15,340 bases of DNA from CAZDIO01 sp964505555. Its GTDB lineage: Bacteria > Bdellovibrionota_C > UBA2361 > SZUA-149 > CAZDIO01. A program made the translations under genes and the position numbers. Below the pieces are notes generated by a model. That model made no database searches, had not been told where the DNA came from, and worked only from the letters and a program-made list of their open reading frames with translations. Of this stretch, positions 7,476-12,517 are shown piece after piece (within the stretch, counting starts at the first letter, position 1; each line of letters opens with the position of its first letter). The stretch spans positions 1 to 15,340 of the forward strand of contig CAZDIO010000033.1 in assembly GCA_964505555.1 (NCBI GenBank), read 5' to 3'.

Positions 7476-7856
7476 CTACTTCGCATTCGCAGTGGCGGTC
7501 TTAGCGGCAGATATCTGCCAAAGGACCACCTCCACTGATGCGTTAGGGTGCCCGGCATTATGTAGACGGGCTTCAAAGACGAAGTCGCCTGGGGCGACGT
7601 CGACCTTCGGAGTGGCCTTCGTCTTGTCAGCTCCTGTCCTGTTGAACCAAGACGGGTGCTCGAGAGAAAGGTATGCACCCAGCATCGAGTTAACCGCCAC
7701 CGTGGTGATCAGTCGACCCTCCCTTGCAGCTTCTTCGATTGCATCAAAAGCTTGCTCCCAGGGCACTGTGGCGTCAATCTCCCACACCACAGTCTCGTTT
7801 CTTGGCGGGTTGAAGCCGTGCATCGACAGCCACACTGTCTTCGAGGGTTTTTTCAT
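7476..7856 (-). CDS. Hypothetical protein, G+C-rich orphan gene
   Basis: A 126-residue protein that I do not recognise. The start is the ATG at 7856, chosen because GGTGGAG lies 4 bases upstream (7861-7867); a longer open frame runs through the upstream hairpin and is unlikely. No signal peptide or membrane helix is visible. The middle reads VVWEIDATVPWEQAFDAIEEAAREGRLIT, probably strand then helix. The end is rich in Ala, Lys and Thr (ISAAKTATANAK). Its codons are richer in G and C at third positions than those of flanking genes (runs such as GGCGACGTCGAC on the plus strand), and it is bracketed by two strong hairpins (7423-7466 and 7879-7934), so recent acquisition is possible. The opposite strand is also open but runs through repeats and is less convincing. 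Confidence 0.65.
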   Translation of the reverse strand: MKKPSKTVWLSMHGFNPPRNETVVWEIDATVPWEQAFDAIEEAAREGRLITTVAVNSMLGAYLSLEHPSWFNRTGADKTKATPKVDVAPGDFVFEARLHNAGHPNASVEVVLWQISAAKTATANAK

Positions 7857-7878
7857 TGTTCTCCACCTGCTTTCTGGT

Positions 7879-7934
7879 CTCGTTGGACCGTTACTATCCT
7901 TACTTGTTGCGAAGACTAGTAACGGTCCAACGAG
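7879..7934. repeat. Perfect 18-bp inverted repeat upstream of the orphan gene
   Basis: CTCGTTGGACCGTTACTA at 7879-7896 pairs perfectly with 7917-7934, with a 20-base loop. It lies 12 bases upstream of the ribosome site of the gene at 7476-7856, so it would be in that gene's mRNA leader or overlap its promoter. It has no U run on either side in the right place for an intrinsic terminator. It may be a regulatory hairpin, or one end of a mobile cassette. Confidence 0.8.
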
Positions 7935-8032
7935 CAAAAAACGTGTAAAGCCTTATATGAACCCAAAAGTTCCCACAGACATTGTACGGACTATCAAGCT
8001 AGGAGTTGCATATAATGTAAGGGAAGAATTTG

Positions 8033-8122
8033 ATGAACACAGAGTTTCACAGAGGTGCACAGAGTTAAAACCATTAGTTTTCTTTTTTCACTCTGTGAAA
8101 CCCTGTGAAACTCTGTGTTCAT
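8033..8122. repeat. CACAGAG-type palindromic repeat, copy 1
   Basis: Left arm 8033-8070 (ATGAACACAGAGTTTCACAG and onward) and right arm 8085-8122 (ending CTCTGTGTTCAT) are inverted copies over about 38 bp with a few mismatches. Each arm carries three CACAG(A/G)G units, spaced roughly every 10-13 bases. It lies in a gene-free stretch. The same unit builds the element at 14785-14925. Similar CACAGAG palindromes are widespread in environmental bacterial genomes as far as I recall. Confidence 0.85.
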
Positions 8123-8188
8123 TAAAAAAAGCGCTCACCAGGGCCCAACGTAACGCCATTTGAGATAATAGCATTCTACGACCTAAAC

Positions 8189-8221
8189 AAAAAAAAAGCG
8201 CTGATACAGTTGTATCAGCGC
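8189..8221 (-). terminator. Intrinsic terminator on the minus strand
   Basis: On the minus strand GCGCTGATAC, loop AACT and GTATCAGCGC form a perfect 10-bp stem followed directly by nine T residues. This is the best rho-independent terminator in the window. It would end transcripts of the TerB/J-like gene, whose stop is at 8401, leaving a 3' tail of about 200 bases. Confidence 0.85.
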
Positions 8222-8400
8222 CTCGTGCGTTGTCAGATGAAGGGTTGAGCGTTGTTGGTGTTGAGATGTTTAATCTCAAATATTAAAAACGACACATTTT
8301 AAAACCCCCTGAACATTTGGTGCCGAGAGCAATAAAAAAAATGCCTAAAAAATATGTAATAGTTAGAAGTTGTTAGAGAGAGATCGATTTAAAATCGACC
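8222..8400. other. Gene-free 3' flank of the TerB/J-like gene
   Basis: No convincing reading frame on either strand. It contains a short palindrome TTGAGAT/ATCTCAA (8261-8279, 5-base loop) and a 15-base near-palindrome TCGATTTAAAATCGA just after the stop of the minus-strand gene. With the terminator at 8189-8221 it is probably the 3' untranslated tail of that gene; a small RNA is possible but nothing identifies one. The rest of the gene-free stretch upstream of it (7935-8188) holds the CACAGAG repeat and otherwise nothing I can name. Confidence 0.4.
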
Positions 8401-9189
8401 TTATTTTGCAATTCCAAGCTCTTGATGAAATTGAAGGATCGTCTTGTAGGCCTCGTTTATCCTTGAGATCCGGTTGATTGCTGCAGAGACAAAGGTCTCT
8501 CCAAGGCGAGACATCTTCGGGAGATTAAGGTTATCAATGGTTTCCCGCCAAACCTCTTCTGCATCGGTAAGTTTCGCATTGGCTTGAAGTCCTAAAATGG
8601 TCATTGCCCGGGAGAGCTCATCTCGAGAAACTGGGAGAATACTTCCATCTGTCTCTTCTGCATTAACCATCATCCCTTCAATTGAGTCCTCATCTACAGG
8701 ACCAACCAACTTTTCTGAACCTACAAAATTTAGCAGTTCCTTGAGGTGCGGATGGATCGCTTCATTTATCCCACTTGCTGCAACCTCCAGTCGACCCCGT
8801 CTTTCGGCAAGCACCTGTTTAAAGATTGACTGCGCTACTTTAAGAGGGATCTCTAAACGCTTTGCAACGGCGCTAAGATAAAGTGCTTCTTGGGAAGAAA
8901 CGTAGCGATCGCAAGAAACCACATCGCAGATCACCCGAAAAATAATTGGGGCAAGCTCCTTTGCTTCTGCGCCAAGAGATAAAAGAAGGGCCTTGCACTC
9001 CTGATGCATGTTAAAGTTGCCATCATCTTCCTCGATGGCGGCACCCATGTCCGCAATGAGTTCACCAAAGCCGATACGTTCTAGCGTTCTTGCCACCTTT
9101 TGACGCTCCTCTTTACTGAGCGTGCCATCAATGGTCATCGCGCCAACGATGAGCTTTGCTATAGATTGATTTTGTTTTGCGCTACTCAT
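8401..9189 (-). CDS. TerB-domain protein with a degenerate J-like C-terminus (DjlA-like architecture)
   Basis: A 262-residue, probably cytosolic protein with no membrane helix. Residues about 8-130 look like a TerB/DjlA N-terminal helical domain, with the acidic turns MTIDGTLSKEER (18-29) and CDRYVSSQEALYLSAVAKRLEI (93-114). Residues about 192-255 resemble a J domain: LSRAMTILGLQANAKLTDAEEVW, a second helix, then a last helix with INRISRINEAYKTIL matching the usual IxxAYxxL end. The HPD tripeptide needed to stimulate DnaK is missing; the aligned stretch reads LNLPKM. DjlA is TerB plus J with an N-terminal membrane anchor, so this may be a soluble relative without co-chaperone activity. A six-codon mini-ORF (9206-9186) with a good ribosome site overlaps the start by ATGA. 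The strong terminator at 8189-8221 probably ends its mRNA. Domain calls are by eye. Confidence 0.75.
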   Translation of the reverse strand: MSSAKQNQSIAKLIVGAMTIDGTLSKEERQKVARTLERIGFGELIADMGAAIEEDDGNFNMHQECKALLLSLGAEAKELAPIIFRVICDVVSCDRYVSSQEALYLSAVAKRLEIPLKVAQSIFKQVLAERRGRLEVAASGINEAIHPHLKELLNFVGSEKLVGPVDEDSIEGMMVNAEETDGSILPVSRDELSRAMTILGLQANAKLTDAEEVWRETIDNLNLPKMSRLGETFVSAAINRISRINEAYKTILQFHQELGIAK

Positions 9190-9206
9190 GAAACGGTCCC
9201 AATCAT
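9186..9206 (-). CDS. Six-residue leader mini-ORF (MIGTVS) coupled to the TerB/J-like gene
   Basis: On the minus strand AAGGAAG (9221-9215) is followed by 8 bases and an ATG at 9206. The frame reads MIGTVS and its TGA overlaps the ATG of the downstream gene (ATGA, 9189-9186). The downstream gene has no comparable ribosome site of its own, so ribosomes may load here and re-initiate. Too short to support by coding statistics; the spacing and overlap are the evidence. Confidence 0.4.
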   Translation of the reverse strand: MIGTVS

Positions 9207-9355
9207 GTAAAAATCTTCCTTTCTCTGTTATGGAGTAATTGGCTGAAACGGTGTCACTTTTTAAAGAAAATGATAAATACTAGCTCCCTTATGCGTTATA
9301 TTTAAAAAGAAGGTATAAAGGTCAATAAACTAACCTCCTAAGAACCCAACCCAAG

Positions 9356-9796
9356 ATGATAAAACATCCCCCTCCAATAGAGGAAAAATCAAAAGAGAAA
9401 AGAGGAATATTGTTAGGATTACTTCTTATCCTGGCGCTTTTTTTTGCAAGTTGCACTATCGGTTCAGAGCGTGCCGTAACCCCAGTACCGAAAGAACCTA
9501 CAGCCAGTCTTGTGGGGATGGCCTCCTATTATGGTAACAAATTTGAGGGGAGAAAAACTGCAAATGGGGAGATTTATCGTGGAGAGAATCTCACCGCGGC
9601 ACATCAAACTCTTCCCTTTGGTACACACCTTCGTGTTACGAATCTTCGAAACGGAGAGAGTGTGGTTGTTCGGGTAAATGACCGAGGTCCTTTCGTCGCC
9701 AATCGGATTCTTGATCTCTCTTTGGCAGCGGCACAGAAGTTACAAATCATTCAAGCTGGTGTCTCCCTGGTGCAGATCGAGATTCTCTCCCAATGA
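9356..9796 (+). CDS. rlpA: RlpA-like septal lytic transglycosylase lipoprotein
   Basis: RlpA proteins are outer-membrane lipoproteins that cleave glycan strands lacking stem peptides, often at the division septum. The 146 residues begin with a basic stretch and a hydrophobic signal (about 18-31) ending in a lipobox, ASC, with lipidated Cys33. The double-psi beta-barrel domain spans about 52-145: MASYYGNKFEGRKTANGEIY, LTAAHQTLPFGTHLRVTN and VVRVNDRGPF, then RILDLSLAAAQ. Glu72, His83 and Asp109 have the spacing of the three residues important in the Pseudomonas enzyme. No SPOR domain is present, so septal targeting by that route is missing. The start has no good ribosome site and is preceded by CCTCCT (9334-9339). 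Its stop overlaps the clsB-like start by ATGA, beginning a three-gene operon. Family firm; activity inferred. Confidence 0.93.
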   Translation: MIKHPPPIEEKSKEKRGILLGLLLILALFFASCTIGSERAVTPVPKEPTASLVGMASYYGNKFEGRKTANGEIYRGENLTAAHQTLPFGTHLRVTNLRNGESVVVRVNDRGPFVANRILDLSLAAAQKLQIIQAGVSLVQIEILSQ

Positions 9797-11004
9797 AAGA
9801 CCCTACGCGGTGGGATAGCGAGGGAGAGAAAGTGTGGGCCAAAGAGGAGGCCAAAGAGTGCACCAAAAAGTGGAACAGCGAAAAAGTTTTCTTCGATGGA
9901 GATGAATATTTCTCAGCGCTTGAAAAAAGTTTGAGTGAGGCAACCCGCTCAGTAAGCATTGAGATGTATACCTTCGAGTATGACACCCTGGGAAGGAGGA
10001 TTGTCAACTTGCTCTGTGATGCGGCGGCGCGAGGTGTGTCGATTCGGATGATCGTCGATAGCATCGGATCGATTATCTCTAAAGGGATTTTAAAGAGGAT
10101 TTTTTCAAAAACGAAGGTTGAATTTCAAGTCTATCACGAGCTTCCTTGGGAACATGTTTTAGAGAGGCATCTTCAAGGAGGGCAACGGCAGCGTTTTGCG
10201 GAGCTTCTTTTTCAACTTAATATTCGGGTGCATAGAAAATATATTCTCATCGACAATGAGGTAGTGTTTGTCGGTGGGATGAATATTTCGGATGTTCATC
10301 TTCGCTCTCTGAAGGGTGAAAGCGCTTGGCGAGACTCAGCGGTATGTGTTTCGGGAGATGAGGTTTCTTATCTCGCCGCAGCTTTTGAGCGCCTCTGGGA
10401 AAGAAAAACACTTCATAAACGACTTTTAATAACCAAACGTTTTCCTCGTTCCTCAGATACTTCAAGCCAACTGGTGCGATTAAATTATTCGAGGTTTCTT
10501 AGAAAACGATGTTACTCTGAACTGATCAAGCGAATCGATGCTGCAAAGAAGGAGATCTGGATCACCACAGCATATTTTGTTCCTCGTGAAGCCCTTGGGC
10601 GTTCCTTGGAGAGGGCAGCAAAACGGGGGGTTGATGTAAGAATACTACTATCAAAGCGCTCTGATGTGTTTTTTATGCCGTGGGTTGCATGGTTACTGTA
10701 TCGACCACTCTTAACCGCAGGAGTGAAGATCTTTGAGTATCTTCCTGCGGTGCTTCATGCAAAAACTTTGATCATTGATCAATGGATGACGGTAGGAACA
10801 AGCAATATTAATAGTCGTAGCCTTATTCATGATTTAGAAGTTGATATTGTTCTTACTCATCAAAGCTCGCAGGAGACGTTGAGAAGTCAGTTTCTTGTAG
10901 ATCTCGCTCAATCTCAAGAGGTATTTCTTGACGATGTTCCAGCGCGGTCGTTTATTAAACGCGGGATTGGAAAGTTGGCGTTGTTTTTTAGGTATTGGTT
11001 ATGA
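9793..11004 (+). CDS. clsB: Cardiolipin synthase, phospholipase D family (ClsB/YbhO-like)
   Basis: Forms cardiolipin by transferring a phosphatidyl group, a membrane-surface reaction; ClsB of E. coli can also make phosphatidylglycerol. The 403 residues carry two HKD motifs: HRKYILID (His147, Lys149, Asp154) followed by GGMNISD, and HAKTLIID (His322, Lys324, Asp329) followed by GTSNINSRS. The N-terminus has no transmembrane helices, unlike ClsA, which fits the ClsB type; a short basic, aromatic segment around 292-308 (MPWVAWLLYRPL) may dip into the membrane. The gene overlaps rlpA by 4 bases at its start and the next gene by 4 bases at its end, so all three are probably co-translated. The gene symbol is by similarity to ClsB and by the YbhP-like neighbour. 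A close alternative is another PLD transphosphatidylase. Confidence 0.9.
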   Translation: MKDPTRWDSEGEKVWAKEEAKECTKKWNSEKVFFDGDEYFSALEKSLSEATRSVSIEMYTFEYDTLGRRIVNLLCDAAARGVSIRMIVDSIGSIISKGILKRIFSKTKVEFQVYHELPWEHVLERHLQGGQRQRFAELLFQLNIRVHRKYILIDNEVVFVGGMNISDVHLRSLKGESAWRDSAVCVSGDEVSYLAAAFERLWERKTLHKRLLITKRFPRSSDTSSQLVRLNYSRFLRKRCYSELIKRIDAAKKEIWITTAYFVPREALGRSLERAAKRGVDVRILLSKRSDVFFMPWVAWLLYRPLLTAGVKIFEYLPAVLHAKTLIIDQWMTVGTSNINSRSLIHDLEVDIVLTHQSSQETLRSQFLVDLAQSQEVFLDDVPARSFIKRGIGKLALFFRYWL

Positions 11005-11768
11005 ATGATAAGCAATTTTCACTTCGAGTGTTGTCGTACAATATCCATAAGGGGTTTTCGGCCGGGAAGAAAAAATTCATTCTCCAGGGCATTAAAGAAG
11101 CGATTCGATTGGTCAGAGCCGATCTTGTTTTTTTGCAAGAGGTCATAGGAGAACACCGAGAGCATCAGGAGAATGTAGAAGATTGGCCAAGCGCTACACA
11201 GTTTGAATTCCTTGCCGATAGCGTTTGGGATCATTTTGCCTATGGGAAGAACGCTGTGTATGACGCTGGGCATCATGGAAACGCTATTTTAAGCAAGTAT
11301 CCGATCATCGAAAGTTCTAACGTGGATATCTCTCGACGAAGCTACGAAGCGCGTGGAGTACTCCGGGCATGTATTGAAATTCCTAATCGACAGATGCAGA
11401 TCTGGTGTTACTGCACACACTTTGGGCTTCTTTCTCGAGATCGGAAGCGACAAATTGTAAAGTTATGTCAGTTGGTAAAGAAGGATACAGCTCACTCTCC
11501 TATCATTATCGCAGGAGATTTTAACGACTGGACACAACGGGTATCAAATCGATTACTCAAGCACCTTAACGTCGATGAGGTGTTTTATACTCATTACGGA
11601 AAACATGTGCGCACTTTTCCTAGTAGATTTCCGATTCTGCCACTGGATCGCATTTATTGTAGAAAGATGGAGATCGCTGAGGCGGAAGTGCTGACCGGAG
11701 CTCCATGGAATAGGCTCTCTGATCACGCAGCGTTGTATGCGGAACTTACCTGTAATGGAGAGATGTAG
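11001..11768 (+). CDS. Endonuclease/exonuclease/phosphatase-fold protein, YbhP-like
   Basis: A 255-residue protein with the full active-site set of the EEP (DNase I/exonuclease III/inositol phosphatase) fold: Asn14 in LSYNIHKG, Glu47 in VFLQEV, His91-Asn94 in HHGNAIL, His140 in CTHFG, Asp173 and Asn175 in GDFNDW, Asp216 in LDRIYC and Asp241-His242 in SDHAAL. In E. coli ybhP sits beside clsB (ybhO), so the pairing here supports a linked role with cardiolipin synthesis, perhaps acting on a lipid or phosphodiester; the substrate is not known to me. The ATG at 11001 overlaps the clsB-like stop (ATGA) and is preferred over a TTG at 10995. Its stop codon abuts the stop codon of the Nudix gene on the other strand with no intervening base. 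Fold certain, function uncertain. Confidence 0.9.
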   Translation: MNDKQFSLRVLSYNIHKGFSAGKKKFILQGIKEAIRLVRADLVFLQEVIGEHREHQENVEDWPSATQFEFLADSVWDHFAYGKNAVYDAGHHGNAILSKYPIIESSNVDISRRSYEARGVLRACIEIPNRQMQIWCYCTHFGLLSRDRKRQIVKLCQLVKKDTAHSPIIIAGDFNDWTQRVSNRLLKHLNVDEVFYTHYGKHVRTFPSRFPILPLDRIYCRKMEIAEAEVLTGAPWNRLSDHAALYAELTCNGEM

Positions 11769-12242
11769 TTACTTCAAATTGGGGTAGTGATCTTGAAACA
11801 TCTGTAATGCTAGTTGGTAGGCGTCCTTCTTAAAACCACTTACCCGAGAAAGAAAGTCTTTTGCGTTTAGCCATTCATACTTATCAAATTCGATATGAGG
11901 CTCATTTTTTTGTAAATTAATTGCTTCTTCATTTTTTAATCGAACAAGAAAATACACTTGCTCTTGTCCATGAAAGCCTCGGTTATGAAGCTCTTTGGGC
12001 CACTCGTAGCGAATTGGTGTGGGAAGTTTGCTCAGCACCTCCACATCGTTGGTTCCAATTTCTTCATCGAGTTCACGAAAAAGTGCTTCTTCCTCTGTTT
12101 CATCTGCTTCAATTCCACCTTGTGGAACCTGCCACGCACCCTCAATATCACTGCGGTGACAACAGAGGATCTTTCCCGAAGCATTTAAAACGAAAACCGC
12201 AACGTTTTTTCGAAAAATCTTCTTTTCATGCGTTGTCTTCAT
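11769..12242 (-). CDS. rppH: Nudix hydrolase, RNA pyrophosphohydrolase-like (RppH)
   Basis: RppH removes pyrophosphate from the 5' end of triphosphorylated mRNA and so starts RNase E-dependent decay. From the ATG at 12242 the protein has 157 residues, the usual size. FRKNVAVFVLNASGKILCCHR opens the Nudix domain. AWQVPQGGIEADE leads into a complete Nudix box, G-x5-E-x7-RELDEEIG, whose glutamates bind Mg2+. GQEQVYFLVRL matches the GQxQxYF segment typical of RppH/diadenosine polyphosphate hydrolases, and FKKDAYQLAL ends the domain. An upstream ATG at 12347 would add 35 residues unlike the family and is rejected. A palindrome (12255-12274) lies just upstream of the start. RppH versus an Ap4A hydrolase cannot be settled by eye. 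Confidence 0.85.
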   Translation of the reverse strand: MKTTHEKKIFRKNVAVFVLNASGKILCCHRSDIEGAWQVPQGGIEADETEEEALFRELDEEIGTNDVEVLSKLPTPIRYEWPKELHNRGFHGQEQVYFLVRLKNEEAINLQKNEPHIEFDKYEWLNAKDFLSRVSGFKKDAYQLALQMFQDHYPNLK

Positions 12243-12254
12243 GGAATATGTTTT

Positions 12255-12287
12255 GTGAGCGTTAATACGCTCACTGTGGTTATCATA
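12255..12287 (-). promoter_or_regulatory. Putative -10 box and operator-like palindrome upstream of rppH
   Basis: GTGAGCGT (12255-12262) and ACGCTCAC (12267-12274) form a perfect 8-bp palindrome around TAAT. On the minus strand TATGAT (12287-12282) could be a -10 box, though no good -35 is seen. The palindrome would then sit at the transcription start, 12 bases before the ATG, as an operator or a leader hairpin. Confidence 0.4.
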
Positions 12288-12321
12288 AATACAGGCTTTC
12301 GAAAACAGAGTTGAGAAACTT

Positions 12322-12473
12322 AAAGTCTCTAACAAAATGATGTCCATCTCTGTCGTTGCGAGCGAAGCGAAGCAATCTCATATTGCCAATGAGGGTTTGA
12401 GATTGCTTCGCTTCGCCCGGCGACTGGGCCTCCCGGCTTGCAACGACAGGAACTTACTTTGTTAGAGGTCTTT
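12322..12473. repeat. Palindromic repeat, GTCGTTGC family, copy 3 (composite)
   Basis: Three nested inverted repeats. Outer: AAAGTCTCTAACAAA (12322-12336) with TTTGTTAGAGGTCTTT (12458-12473). Middle: CTGTCGTTGC (12350-12359) with GCAACGACAG (12440-12449). Inner: a perfect 19-bp pair, GCGAAGCGAAGCAATCTCA (12362-12380) with 12398-12416. The right side carries a G+C-rich extra segment (12417-12439). It lies in the divergent region between rppH and the membrane protein gene, unlike copies 1 and 2, which lie between convergent genes. Confidence 0.88.
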
Positions 12474-12517
12474 AGTCGAACAAAATGAAATCTTCAAATC
12501 TCTTTCTTTGAGAGGAT

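Noticed and set aside
8011..8016. Perfect TATAAT on the plus strand
   Set aside because: No -35 element at 16-18 bases (TTGTAC lies 23 bases away) and no gene follows downstream.
8033..8122. CRISPR-like array from repeated CACAGAG units
   Set aside because: Units are short, inverted rather than direct, and there are no unique spacers or cas genes.
7492..8163. A long plus-strand open frame (223 codons) opposite the orphan gene
   Set aside because: It is antisense to a gene with a good ribosome site, then runs through an 18-bp inverted repeat and a CACAGAG palindrome; its translation is Cys/Ser/Thr-rich and looks like a shadow frame. The call is not absolute.
9334..9339. AGGAGG on the minus strand as a ribosome site
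   Set aside because: Only a seven-codon frame from a TTG follows before a stop; it may simply be an anti-SD-like sequence near rlpA.
12243..12347. Longer RppH from an ATG at 12347
   Set aside because: The extra 35 residues come from the palindrome and repeat edge and are absent from the family; the ATG at 12242 gives the normal size.
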